From: Paraescarpia echinospica | Taxonomy: Eukaryota; Annelida; Polychaeta; Sabellida; Siboglinidae | Direction: 5' to 3' | DNA length: 64,000 bases | Assembly (NCBI GenBank): GCA_020002185.1 | Contig: CM034534.1 | Coordinates: 36,711,832-36,775,831 of the forward strand | Part shown: piece after piece, positions 10,936-22,438 of the stretch | How the letters are laid out: each line of letters starts with the position of its first letter | Position numbering within the stretch: position 1 is the stretch's first letter | Made by a program: the position numbers and the translations under genes | The notes under the pieces: generated by a model | Seen by the model: the letters and a program-made list of their open reading frames with translations, nothing else | What the model was told of the DNA's origin: nothing | Database searches by the model: none

Positions 10936-11769
10936 AGAAAAACATCATCCATAAATTATGTGACATTTTATATCAAACATTTAAAGGTCGTGGTAATAAC
11001 GAAACCCAAATGATGCGTCTAGTTGGGTATAATGACAGAACATTGTTTTAATCGCTAATAAAATAAGCATGCCTTTTTTGTGTAATATGTAGATTTTCGA
11101 GCGACCGAACTAACGCATGCACGTTCGCGCAGACCAAAAATACGCTCACAGATGCGCACGCATGCACGCACACGCCCGCACACACACACGCTACTATTTG
11201 TTTCAGAATAAAATATACTTAATGTGAATATATATATATTTAGGTGAACATTTGGTTAAATTGAGCATTTTGCTAAGCCGGAATCATTGTCGTGGTCAAT
11301 TAAGGTGACGGACTCAACTAGAAACGTTCCTCTTTTCTGGTATTTTATTACCAATAATCGCAGGCTAGCGAATTATGAATAATTTGCTTATTTTGCTAAA
11401 ATTGCAAATTTGGGCCATATTGTTCATTATATTAACTATCCTTTTACAACTGAACGAAAAGTATAATTGAATAGAAAACGTTGTCCTTTGTTACGTGAAA
11501 GTGCCATGTTTTGGACCATGCTCCGATACTCTGTCCTTTTACAGCATCCTTTGCCTTTTTGGTGACGGGTCGTACTTAAGCCTGTTAGGCTTACGCTTTT
11601 GTAACAAACATGGCGCATTGAGGACTGCCGAGGCATTTGGGCTGCTACTGACCTGGAACCATGTCATAATAATTTGTAATCCTCCAAAACTATTACAATA
11701 GAGATATCACTGCAAAAATACGACATGTTTTATTTAGAACACACATCTGCATCTTCTATCAACTTCAAA
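10936..11769. other. Unassigned non-coding stretch
   Basis: AT-rich sequence with a short imperfect CA/GC tract near 11140-11192. No gene recognised. Confidence 0.4.
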
Positions 11770-11919
11770 CTGCCTGTAGCGTAGTGATCCACTAGTTTGT
11801 CTATTATCACGTTACCACACTGCCTGTAGCGTAGTGATCCACTACTTTGTCTATTATCACGCTACCACACTGCCTGTAACGTAGTGATCCACTAGTTTGT
11901 CTATTAATACGCTACCACA
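11770..11919 (+). repeat. 50-bp tandem repeat, three copies
   Basis: Three consecutive 50-bp units beginning CTGCCTGTAGCGTAGTGATC at 11770, 11820 and 11870, differing at only a few positions, and followed by a truncated start of a fourth (CTGC). The low divergence indicates a recent local amplification. Confidence 0.95.
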
Positions 11920-14900
11920 CTGCTCTAAATCCGGCACCGGACAAAAATGGACTTGAATAGTCATGCAGTGATTTTAATTAAACTGATGGTGAATCAGTTT
12001 ATTCAGGTGAACATTTTGTTACGCTCATGTCACGCATTCAACTAAGAGCGTGCATTCCCTTTTACTATTTTCGGTGAGATATTTTGTTAATTAAAGTGCA
12101 AGTTTGTAGCATTGTTCTAGTTACTTTTCATTTTATGAAGCCATTGTTTTTTTATAAAATAAAAAAGCTGTTTTGGAACATACTTCCATCATGTTGTCTT
12201 TTTTACAACTGAGAGGAAATCATAAGTATTATCGTAAAGTTCGTACGTTTTAACCGTGAAAGTGCATTTTGAGGGACTTTGTTCCCGACAGTATGTCCTT
12301 TTGTGGTGCATAATATGTATTTTGGCAACATACGTTTATGGTGCAACTGATCCATTTCACAAGGACCTTGATCCCAACTAGCTGCCTATTTATGAGAACA
12401 CAATCAGGACCTTCCTCTCATTAAATTGCCATTTTTAACAACATTTGCCTCTTTACCACTGAAAATGCTCTTTCATGACGTTGCCCTTTATGGACACAGC
12501 TGCCCATTGTAAGATTTAAAAAAATACTCTAACAGAAAATCCCCATCTATATCAAGAGTTTAATGGGCTGCTAACTTGTGATATGAGGGCAGGGTTAAAG
12601 GGGCAAGTTGGAGTGACTATGGGCTTGTGAAAGGGTAGGAGGCATTGCCCCTACTTTGTATGTTAAAAATGCCCTCGAGTTGTTGTTTGAATTCTGAACA
12701 AAACTGTAGCATTATACGTATTGGTCAAACTGGGGTACAGATCCCAGCATATAGGCCGTACCGTCGGCCAAGATCAACGTTTTGGGAAAAGTGGTCCGTC
12801 CACGGCCGGTACGGCCGAAGCGGTTTTTATGCCCATGGCAACTTTATGAACTTGTTGTAGCCGCCTGACCCGCAATACTGTTAAATGTCCCCAACCAATT
12901 CGTTTGCCCATCGCCAATCCGGTTCTTTTAGGTCCAGATGTGTAATGTGTGAATAGTTTAACTAGTGTGCACAGTCGGTTTAATAAAAAATGCGTACTTG
13001 CTTTTTTAATCGTCAAAAAACAAGATTTGTCGTTACATCGGGTATAGCTGGCGAAAGCCAATTGCGCTGTCGACCTCGTGCGCCATTTCGGTCACGTGCT
13101 TTACGCGAGATCGGCATCCCACGCATTCGAAAACAATAACAACATACACGTGCTTTGGTGTATCAAGAATAAGATTCCAAAGTGGTTGTACGAAGGTAAG
13201 TATACTACACTATCGCATTTAGCAACAAGAACGCGTAGCCGCGTATTAATTCAACGAGAATTGCAACTTGCGAACGTCAACGCTCGACTCGAGGCAGTCT
13301 AACTCTAACTAAGACTGTCTAACTCTAAGCCAGTCACCAGGTCCATGACCATATTATCAACCAGAGATTCAGTCAGAGGCTGTGTCAACGAGCATAATAT
13401 TTGATATGCATTGTAATTTGTATTTGATTACGTAGGATCTTGGTAATAAATGTTATTGCGACAATACATGTAGAGAGTAGATGACGTGAGGCTGCGAAAT
13501 GACAAATAACATTGGTTTGGCAATAGGCTCCTGTTGATCGTGCAAGTAACTTAGTCAGGGAGCATCCGTAATTTCGTGCAACAGAACGTCAAACACGGGA
13601 GTATTATATTGGTGATCATAATTATTAAAACAGTGTTTTGTGACGCATATTTTGATACTATTACTGCAGAATGTTGTTGATTTGCATTGTAGTTTATGCA
13701 AAATAATTGAGATTTGTTATATTGACGACCATGATGGTGATGATGATTTTATTAAATATAAAAATGTAAACGTGTAAATACATAAAATATAAATACAGTT
13801 AAAGTACACCATATATAAGGATTAAACAAGATAATGCTCGCACTTGTTTCCGTTGTGGTCCTTGGTACCTGGCTATAGTTTATGTAATTGGTATCCTGTG
13901 ATACCTTTCAACTGACATATGCCAGCTATTCTTGTGTCTTTACCAATATGTGTATATATTCTCACCACAGCAATATATGAATGCATAATACGTAACTTGA
14001 ATTATGATGTCGCTAGAGGCCACACTGCAACCCAAGAATGGGAATGAGAGGAGGCAGAAGAGGACCTAAGGCGGTCACCTGGGTCAAGCAGATACAGGGA
14101 GGATACATAGTCTGTGGGAGGCCCACATTTGATCAATCCAGGTAATTTCAAATTTATAACAATCCACCACATATCAGTTATCAAAAAAATTAATGTGCAC
14201 ATTTACATATATATTTGTTTTCATACACATTTTAATATCTTGGACATGGAAAACTAAGTTGACTTCTGCACTTATATTATACCCACAGACATATTAATAC
14301 ACCTTTAAAAGTATTTAGCATACGGCGATGACTCAGAAATAAGTTTATAAAATAAATTTTTCATTTTTGAAGAAGGTAAACATACATGTTATGAACCTTT
14401 GAATACTTGGCGAGTACTGTTAGTATCACAATAACACCTCATTTTGTAATTTCCAACATTCACCTTGACCATTCAACTGCAGGCAGAACCTTAAAATGTC
14501 AAACATGAAAATGTGTAGTAGTTACACGTGGCAGACACTGATTTGAATTTGTATACTGAAAAAAAATATATATATATAAATGCTCTTTACTGATTAGCAG
14601 AATTCAAATCAGTCTATAATATTGACTAAGATCAGGCATCACTGTAATGAAATTGAAATTTTTTTAATTCATGTAATGACAATGAACACCTTATAAAGAA
14701 AAAATTGTTTAAATTTTTCACTGTTTTGAAAAAGAGCACATTCTACTAATGTATGCATGCTGTATCAACCCACCCTCTCCCTCCCTCGGACAACCCCGGT
14801 AAACACTGACTGCTCCTAAGATATCAACATGTATAGATGCAGCTGTAGTAGCACATTTCTTGCTGCCGTTTTTCTTGTGAAATGCTGCAGGTCACACATG

Positions 14901-15011
14901 AAACATTATTTTACATTTACTGATTATGAGAATGAACATTCCATAATTATTTACTACCAACACTATAATAATACCTGTTTTTGTTTACTGAATATATGCT
15001 TTCCTTTAAAG
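11920..15011. other. Unassigned stretch of about 3 kb
   Basis: Contains only short unconvincing open frames, an imperfect inverted GC-rich pair near 12750-12820 (GGCCGTACCG and CGGTACGGCC), and an AT run near 14564-14578. No coding, RNA or transposon signal that I can support. Confidence 0.4.
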
Positions 15012-15224
15012 GAGATTGGACTAGTGTGCTTAGTATCACTAGTTCTCCAAGTTAATATGGCATACTGGGCAGCTATATTTGTCCAGGATCTCGGACAAGA
15101 TTCTACAGCCATGCAGCATATTAATGGTTTGTCATGTGAATGTCCACCGACTGATCCCAATTGTGTCATGTGTTGCATCCGTGACAGATTCCCCAGTGCT
15201 GATGGGGTGTACACTGGCTTCCAG
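15012..15224 (+). CDS. Candidate internal exon, hydrophobic then Cys-rich (unrecognised)
   Basis: A 213-bp open segment (71 codons, phase 0 at both ends) sits between a pyrimidine-rich acceptor (…CTTTCCTTTAAAG) and a consensus donor (CAG|GTCAGT). It translates as a hydrophobic stretch IGLVCLVSLVLQVNMAYWAA, then a hydrophilic part with closely spaced cysteines (CECPPTDPNCVMCC). This layout would suit one membrane segment followed by an extracellular or lumenal loop. I recognise no family. No neighbouring exon was identified on the plus strand, so it may be a stray exon, a gene fragment or chance. Codon use and splice sites are the only support. Confidence 0.35.
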
Positions 15225-16139
15225 GTCAGTCAGTTAGCTTAACTAACTAAAAACCAATGTAGAATGCAGGTTGCTCGACATACGAATATAGTGACACCTG
15301 ACTAGCTCGTGAGACAGGATCAGTGTCGAGCATTCTTCGGTGAACTACATCGGTTTGGATATCGATGACATCACTGTATGTGTTCGCTGTCTTCGATGGT
15401 ACTGCATACCACCCTCCTGACATTTTGCTGTACATCCGCATCTACCTATACCGGAGACAAAGTGACAATTAGCATGGCTCTGACATGTATTATATTTTAT
15501 ATGTGATGACACATTTATCAAAAGTCTCTCAACTTTAATTTTTAGCAGTGTCTATAACAAAATACACCAATTATCCAGCATTGTTACAGTGGTAGGGTTT
15601 CATTGTCTTTGTGTTGCTGATAGTCAGTGGCAGCCAGCTGAGTTCTTGCAATGTACACCAGGTTGTGATGAAGTAATGGCATTGAAAGCTTTTTCACATT
15701 TTGCAACAACAATCTGTTGATACACTGACAGCAGCATTTTACTTGTTTAAGTTCTCTATGTATCATGAGGACTGTTATTATACTTTTAATGCCACATTTC
15801 ATATTTCTAAATTATTCTTTTTTATCACTGGTTTATATTTTCACAAATAATTTACATTACATTTTCACTTCGCATGATGATTATACACCTGTACTGATAT
15901 GGTGTAGTATCCAGTCCTCGGGATTGCTCAAAGTGCTTTAAACTTTAATCCCTGGCAGACCTGTTAATTCGAACACCATCTCGACTTATGTGGGAAGTAT
16001 TCAGCCACACTGAAATTAATATGCGAACAAAAATATTGCGGTCTGTAGCCGGTACTCTTCATACAACTGAGTAAACCTGAGCAATGTAGCATGTAGTGAT
16101 TGTACATGTAATTCTCAGTCACATGGCGATGACCTTGAC
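15225..16139. other. Unassigned stretch with short dispersed-repeat match
   Basis: At about 15893-15950 there is a match to the head of the dispersed repeat at 19.5 kb (ATCCAGTCCTCGGGATTGCT, then CAAAGTGCTTTA). Otherwise no signal. Confidence 0.4.
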
Positions 16140-16612
16140 TAGTCTAGTCACTATTATTTGCGAGTTTTAAACATACATACCAAGCATTGCATAAACTACA
16201 AAATTTTCGAATCATTGATGGTTTTTTTAACAAAGAACCATAAATTATGATTCTTTGTTAAAAAAACAATTATGATTCATAGTAGTTCATTTGTTCAACT
16301 AAACATCTTCCTAAGTAATTTGTTCTCATTGTTTTACATTTTATGGGCATGCGATATTAAAAATTGTTGTTAATACACATAATTGTTTAGTCACTAATTT
16401 TGTGAGTTGTAAACATACAAGGCATGTATAAACTACAACTAGCATTTGACATCACGTGTACTAGTGCAAGTAACAAAGAATCTTGATAAAAGTATCTGTT
16501 TGTTTTTTATATATACCTGACATTTTTTCAACCTATTCCTAATTTTTGTTTCTATTGTTGTTTTACATTTTATGTGCATGTGATATTAAAAATTATTACA
16601 TTATACACATCA
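16140..16612 (+). repeat. Tandem duplication of an AT-rich unit of about 235-245 bp
   Basis: Two diverged copies: 16140-16380 and 16384-16612. Matching landmarks are TAGTCACTA...GAGTT.TAAACATACA...ATAAACTAC (at 16142 and 16388) and TTGTTTTACATTTTATG, then GCATG.GATATTAAAAATT and ATACACAT (at about 16329 and 16560). Copy 1 additionally contains the perfect inverted repeat at 16221-16267. Confidence 0.8.
16221..16267. repeat. Perfect 17-bp inverted repeat (hairpin-forming)
   Basis: GTTTTTTTAACAAAGAA at 16221-16237 is the exact reverse complement of 16251-16267, with a 13-nt loop. It lies inside the first copy of the tandem duplication and is absent from the second copy. Confidence 0.9.
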
Positions 16613-17995
16613 AGTGCAGTGATTGTACCTTAGTTGCAGTGTACTTTTCATTATTTTGTAGTCAATCTCATCAAATAGTTTCAATAAAATGTTTTTACTT
16701 TACTTTAATTCACATGCATTTCTAACAACAATATGCAATTTAATGAGGACACCACATTACGGCAAAATCCGCATGCAGACAAACAAAACTATCACATACA
16801 GGGGTGGATCTAAAACCCTCCACTGGCGGCCAAACCAAATGGTGTAGTCTAAATGTTGTCGCTACCATGCTGCCATAACATCACCCGCTCCACTGGAATG
16901 GTGATATTGGAAGACGCCATAACTTCAGCTTATTATTATCACCTAAACTGGGGCACATTTCAAACGGTCTGGGAGGACACAGTCGCGTGGGCCCATTATA
17001 ACAGATTTGCAGACATGCCAAATTCTTATGGTCCAGGGGGGCACCTGTCCCCAGGCCTGCCTGGATCCACCTATGACATACTTGTTTATTGCTTGTATTT
17101 ATAATTTTGATAACAGGTTTGGTGACAGAGTAACCACATTTGATAACACTCGTTTACCTGAAGGTGAAGAGCTTTGAAGCATACATCTGCATGTGGTGTC
17201 GACACACCACAAGTTCGGAAAATATAGTACATGTATTAATAGTCAGCACTGATTGTTTCTAACAATAATCATTTTAATGTACTTGCAAAAGTTGCAATGT
17301 AATGAATGTAATGAATGTAAACCTGCCAAATGAATGTAATGAATGTAAACCTGCCAAATGCAACCAATGCCAACGGTCAAGAGTTATCTATATAATATAT
17401 ACATGTTATGGGCATTAATGTCCATGGTATTGAGGGGCGCTGGTTTTCTGTACATAACAAAAACTCACAGAAGGGACAATAAAAAACCTGGTGAAACTAC
17501 TGGAATATTCTTTTCCTTGTGAATAATTAAATACCAAGACTACTACAATTGAATTCAAATTACATTTTTAAATGTCCCATAATAGTATTTTTTAATATAA
17601 AAGTAATACATTTTTTAAATTACTATTACATTACTGTTGTTATTAAATTATGTACATATTGGTTCAATAATTATAATCGTTACGGATCATTTATAATGCA
17701 TTTACACTATTACTATTTTCCCAAGCCTACTTAGGCTACTAGCCTACTACCATATACGACATGGACATAATATAGTCACTATCATTGACATAAGCATATG
17801 CCATAGGCATAGCGTCGTACTGTTAGCTGATATTAGTCTATAGTAAACAGGGCCCAGCCAGGCCGCCCATACCGCCATTGCCAATGACTAAAAGAAAAAC
17901 AATCAAATAAATTTAGTACAAGCAACATTAATATATATATATACTCATACGTCTAAATACACGTGATTATAGCTGAATAAATCGAAATTACTAAC
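16613..17995. other. Unassigned stretch with a small tandem repeat
   Basis: A unit of about 28 bp (TGAATGTAATGAATGTAAAC followed by CTGCCAAA) occurs twice in tandem at about 17303-17358. The plus open frame 16853-17104 ends in a segment resembling a dispersed repeat with GGATCCAC and has no recognisable motif. No gene called. Confidence 0.45.
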
Positions 17996-18128
17996 CTGTC
18001 TGGAAAAACCTTTGCGAACGCTGCATCTCGTCTGTTGATATTGTGACTGACACCACGGCACGAGCAACGGCCCACGGCCACAGTCCACTGGCACTGTCAC
18101 CAACTCCTGTTTGCTTTGTTTCTTCCAT
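17996..18128 (-). CDS. Candidate first coding exon (unrecognised)
   Basis: On the minus strand an ATG at 18128 opens 44 codons (beginning MEETKQTGVGDSASGLWPWA) that run without a stop into a donor ACAG|GTTAGT at 17995. The surrounding 17.98-18.35 kb is richer in CpG than its neighbours, which would suit a promoter-proximal exon, and pyrimidine-rich sequence lies upstream. The peptide has no motif that I know. No following exon on the minus strand could be identified, so this is a weak candidate for a host gene start. Confidence 0.3.
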
Positions 18129-19030
18129 AGTCGTTCTCTAATAGAAATACACCTTTATGCGTGGGTACTGTTTTTGTCTGTCTAATTTAGCCCATTTTGC
18201 CGTGTCGGTGGCATGTATGTTCGTGGACGTCCACTCATTGCCTAAACTCGGAATTCCATAACATCAACTGCGCCAAAGGGTGGGGTCAAAGGTCAATATC
18301 GCCCATAATTCGCGATCACGAGAAGACAAGAACGCGATTCCACGCCAAGTTCAATGTCCAAACTCGGCTAAAATCGAAGCAAAAAACCGGATCCGGTTTT
18401 TATTAAAAACGAAAGAGTTCGCAGTTTTTGTATTAATTTTATAAAAAACGAACTAATACGTATGCATAAACGAACTAGGATATCATTGGGTAGTACTTGA
18501 TTCCTTTGTTTTTTTGTTGAAATTACTAAGAAACGCGAGGAGCTAGACAATCGAATTGGATGAGTACCTTTAATAGCGGGTGTTTACAATTTTAATTCTT
18601 GTATACAATTTGAATTATTTTGGTTGCATAGGGCCTTAATGTAACACGTTTGCATAATTCTTGCGATGTACGCTAGACATCTTGTTATTTTGAATAACCA
18701 TTTAATTATAAACTGTCTTATAAATATGTCACTATTATTTATTAGTAGATGTTGATTCTATACTCACACTTATATCTAAGTCATGTTTACTACACCAAGG
18801 AAAGTGTAAATGGAGCACTTCATGAAATCCAGTCCGATTGACGTCATACCAAAAATTAGGGAGAGGAACACATGTTTTGTTCATTAATGTGTTGTGTTTA
18901 GCACACTGTTCATTAGATTAAATGAATGGAGATTATTTTTATGTACTAACCATGGATATTGAATATGTATTGTAAGCTATGGAAGAAACATTCATTCTCC
19001 CCCATGTTCATAATCAGGCATGTCTCTTAC
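18129..19030. other. Unassigned stretch
   Basis: The first 250 bp are relatively CpG-rich; the remainder is AT-rich with no recognisable coding signal. Confidence 0.4.
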
Positions 19031-19160
19031 AACCAGTAATGCAATAATCAACCAATCATGTAATAATCGACCAGTAATGTAATAACCGATCAGTAATGTA
19101 ATAATCGACCAGTAATGTAATAATCGACCAGTAATGTAATAATCGACCAGTAATGTAATA
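19031..19160 (+). repeat. 19-bp tandem repeat, about 7 units
   Basis: Repeats of GTAATAATCGACCAGTAAT with a few variants (AACCGAT, AATCAAC) from about 19031 to 19160. Confidence 0.95.
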
Positions 19161-19304
19161 GAAACAATGAAGAAGATTATATCGTCGATGATGGTGATCA
19201 TTAGGATGACGTTAGTAGTGTTGATGCAGAATGGTGACGATGTGGATGATAAATGATTGTGATGATGACGACTAGGAACATGAAGTCAATGAAGACGCCA
19301 TCTT

Positions 19305-19385
19305 AGTGATGAAGATGATGATGGTGATGAATAAGATGATGATGGTGATGAATAAGATGATGATGGTGATGAATAAGATGACGAC
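19305..19385 (+). repeat. 21-bp GAT-rich tandem repeat
   Basis: Three to four units of GATGATGATGGTGATGAATA(A), embedded in a longer GAT/GAC-rich stretch (19185-19400). Confidence 0.9.
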
Positions 19386-19465
19386 GACGATTATGTTGAC
19401 GGTTATAATTATTACGACGATCGTCATCATAATTGTCATCCTCTTGTTACCCTTATAACGGCTAG

Positions 19466-19887
19466 CCATTAATAATAATAACAATAAGGTTTTATATAGC
19501 GCTGTATCCAGTCCTTAGTTCTGTTCAAAGCGCTTTACAAAAAAGTTCATACTTATATGTCACTCATTTAGGTAGTGAAAGCGATTTTAAAAAGGTGTGT
19601 CTTCAGCGCCGTCTTAAACGACGCAATAGTGTCACACTGTCTGACTGACTGTGGGAGATTGTTCCAAAGTACAGGGGCCGCTTTGGAGAACGCACGGTCT
19701 CCGAAAGACTTGAGGCGTGTGGTTGGTACTGTCAGCAGACCAGCAGAATTCGATTGGAGGGAGCGTGTGGGCTGATATTCAACAAGAAGCTCGGAAATGT
19801 ATTGCGGTGCAAGTCCGTGGTGATCAGGAAAATTTTAAACGTAATTCTTTCTTGGATGGGAAGCCAATGGAGATATTTCAGGACTGG
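19466..19887 (+). repeat. Dispersed repeat of about 420 bp
   Basis: Starts with AATAATAATAACAATAAGGT, continues with TATAGCGCTGTATCCAGTCC...CAAAGCGCTTTACA and then a segment (TGTGGGAGATTGTTCCAAAG...) of a type I remember as very common in marine invertebrate genomes. A diverged relative covers about 63280-63620 of this window and short head matches occur near 9.05 and 15.9 kb. The translated open frames over it are by-products. It ends at a short (GGGA)n run at 19888-19913. Confidence 0.65.
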
Positions 19888-19984
19888 GAGGGAGGGAGGG
19901 AGGGAGGGAGGGAGGCATGTCAGCGAGAGTACGTACGAGAAAACAAATGGCGTCATCAACAAAACATTCGGCGCTTGGAAGCGA

Positions 19985-21760
19985 AGAGAGACAGAACAAA
20001 CGAAGCTGACTTTACCGGAACCCAGCTAAAAAGCTGGGTGATAAACCTGTCCTAAATACAAACTTTCCGGGGACCAGAACTAAATATTAGCGTAGGGGCT
20101 AAATTACGCGGTAACGCCAGAGAAAGTACCGACCGAGGTGTTCGTTATAAGGGCAGAACAAGCGACATGGAGCCTACCACAAGAACAAAAAGACAAACTT
20201 CGTGCAGACATCGCGGGAGTTCTGAAGTTAGCAGAAGTTCCAAAACAGAACCTAACCAGACAGGAAAGAACAGCGTTGAAAGAGCTACAGAAGGAGACGT
20301 CCATCACCATACTCCATGCGGACAAAGGAGAGGCCACAGTCATCATAAAAAAGAATGCCAGGAAAAAATGAATGAAATGCTAAGTGACGAAGCGACACGT
20401 GAAAAGTTAAAGAAGGATCCGACCAAGAAATATAAGGCAGAATTCATCAGAATAGTAAATTCATTGGAGAAGGAGGGGAAGATCGCCAAAGATCAGTACT
20501 GGTACTTGTATCGTACGCTAGAAAAAGTACCTCGGATGTATGGATCACCAAAAATCCATAAAGGAGGGGGGTGCCACTCAGACCAATTGTCAACTACACA
20601 CAGACAATAGCATACAGAGTATCCAGGGAATTGGCCAACATATTACAACCACTTGTTGGAAAACAGAACACCACACGGAAAACTCACAAGAACTGGTGAA
20701 TTAAATTACAAAGCTGAGAGTGGAAAAAGAAGAATATCATGTGTCATATGATGTTGTGTCACTGTTCACGAAGACCCCGATCAGAGAAGTTTGCGAAATC
20801 ATCAGAAAAGACTAGAGACTGATAAGACACTAAAGAAGAGAACAAACCTAAGCATTGACGACACCATGGAGTTGTTGAAATTTATTATGGAGACGACATA
20901 CTTCAGATTTGGAGGAGAAATTTACCAGCAGAAGTTTGGGGTAGCCATGGGCAGTCCAGTATCCTCCATTGTTGTGAACCTGTACATGGAGGACCTGGAG
21001 CAGGAAATAATAGCCACCGCACCGGTCAATTGGCAACCGAGACACTAGAAGCGATATGTGGATGATGTAATTTGCCTAGTACACATAGGAAAGGCAAAGA
21101 AATTACAAAAACACATGAACACTGTAGACCCCACAGGTAGCATCATTTTTACGTGGGAAGACAAAGAGAACAACAGCATGCCCTTCTTGGATACAAAGTT
21201 CACCAGAAAGGAAGATGGCAGTGTGCAGTATACAGTGTACAGAAAGAGGACGCACACTGACCAATACCTGAACTTTGCGTCCCACCACCCCAAACATCAG
21301 AAGTTGGGAGTTGTCAGAACCCTTATGAACAGGTGTTAGACAATAAGTTCAGAGGAGGGGGACAAGAAGGAAGAGGAGGAACACTTGAGAAGAGCTCTAG
21401 GAGTATCTGACTATCCGTCCTAGGCCTTGAAAAAGGTGACAGATAGCAGTAAGAAGAAAAAGACCAACAAAAAGACTAAGAACATAAACTACCGTAGCCA
21501 AATAGTCATCCCATACGTAGAGGGGATCTCAGAGAGAGTACATCGAGTACTGAAGAAGTATGGAGTAGCAACAGCCATGCGTCCCCACCCCAAGGACAAA
21601 GTAGAGCTAGAAGAACAGGGCGAACTGGTGTACCAAATACCGTGAAAAAAGTGTGGTGCTGAGTACATTGGGGAGACAGGAAGACTACTGAAAGCACGAC
21701 TGGAGGAATACAGAAATGACGTAGACAACACGAAAAATGAGAAGGTCCATTATTCTGACC
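19985..21760 (+). mobile_element. Penelope-like element 1 (RT plus GIY-YIG start), decayed
   Basis: Blocks in order over plus-strand frames: a leader ending in NFAVTPEKVP-like sequence (about 20090-20125), LPQEQKDKLRADIAG and ILHADKGEATVII (20170-20350, typical of the Penelope N-terminal part), YGSPKIHKGG (about 20535-20565), YDVVSLFTKTPI (about 20747-20785), FGGEIYQQKFGVAMGSPVSS (about 20910-20965), RYVDDVICL (21052-21078, the catalytic YVDD), MPFLDTKFTRKEDGS, IPYVEGISERVHRVLKKYG (21510-21565) and finally KKCGAEYIGETGR (about 21646-21685), the start of the GIY-YIG nuclease. The nuclease is cut off at about 21750. Stops at 20610, 20815, 21048, 21339, 21423 and 21645 break the frame. Class is secure; activity is excluded. 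Confidence 0.9.
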
Positions 21761-22435
21761 TGTTAATAAGATGTAGTCGATTTTGTTCATAACGACATCG
21801 GTTGTTTACAAAGTACTTCGATCACGTGGTGCCAGCCGCGGCATGGCACAGGGAGCATCCCGTTGCCTGTGTGGCCCAATACATTGTATGTAATAATTCT
21901 ACATCAGATGGTTTGGGCATCATTGGTAGACTGACACTCATATTAAATGCGCAATGTGTTTACTCAATACCTTGATAATATACATGTACATCTGTAAATG
22001 TTGTACTTATTTTTTCTAGGTTTTTAATTTCTTCCAGACATGGACAGAAAAGGACATCCATTGTAGTATTGACCTCTCTCACTGCAAGCAGTTGATAAAA
22101 TGGTCAGCGACAAAATTTTCACAGTTCAACAAATGTAATACTCTTTCTATTTCGTGTGCTATTGGAACATGCCAAAGTCAAACAAATATGTGCAGAAATG
22201 TGTGCAGTGCACAAATAAACATGTGATGTTGTACATGCAGAGGAACCATTTCTATATTACATATAAACCTATTTTTGTTGCGGTCGCCTATCTGCGTACT
22301 TATTATTGCTTCACAAAATGTGATTTAGTCCACAGATCAAATCACAGGATAAATATGAACTTTCGTGAAAAAATAGAACATCTTAAATACTGCACAACAT
22401 AAAATATAGCTCCGGAAAAGTAGCTTACTTAGACT
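21761..22435. other. Unassigned AT-rich stretch
   Basis: Between Penelope-like element 1 and the LINE at 22.4 kb. No gene recognised. The plus open frame 22154-22402 has no assignable motif. Confidence 0.4.
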
Positions 22436-22438
22436 TAC

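Noticed and set aside
12740..12830. GC-rich inverted pair as a regulatory palindrome
   Set aside because: The arms are short and imperfect, and no associated gene is recognisable.
16853..17104. Plus-strand 83-codon frame as a gene
   Set aside because: No recognisable motif or splice structure, and its 3' part looks like a dispersed repeat.
21640..21750. GIY-YIG sequence as a host repair nuclease
   Set aside because: It is in direct continuation of Penelope-type RT blocks and is truncated.
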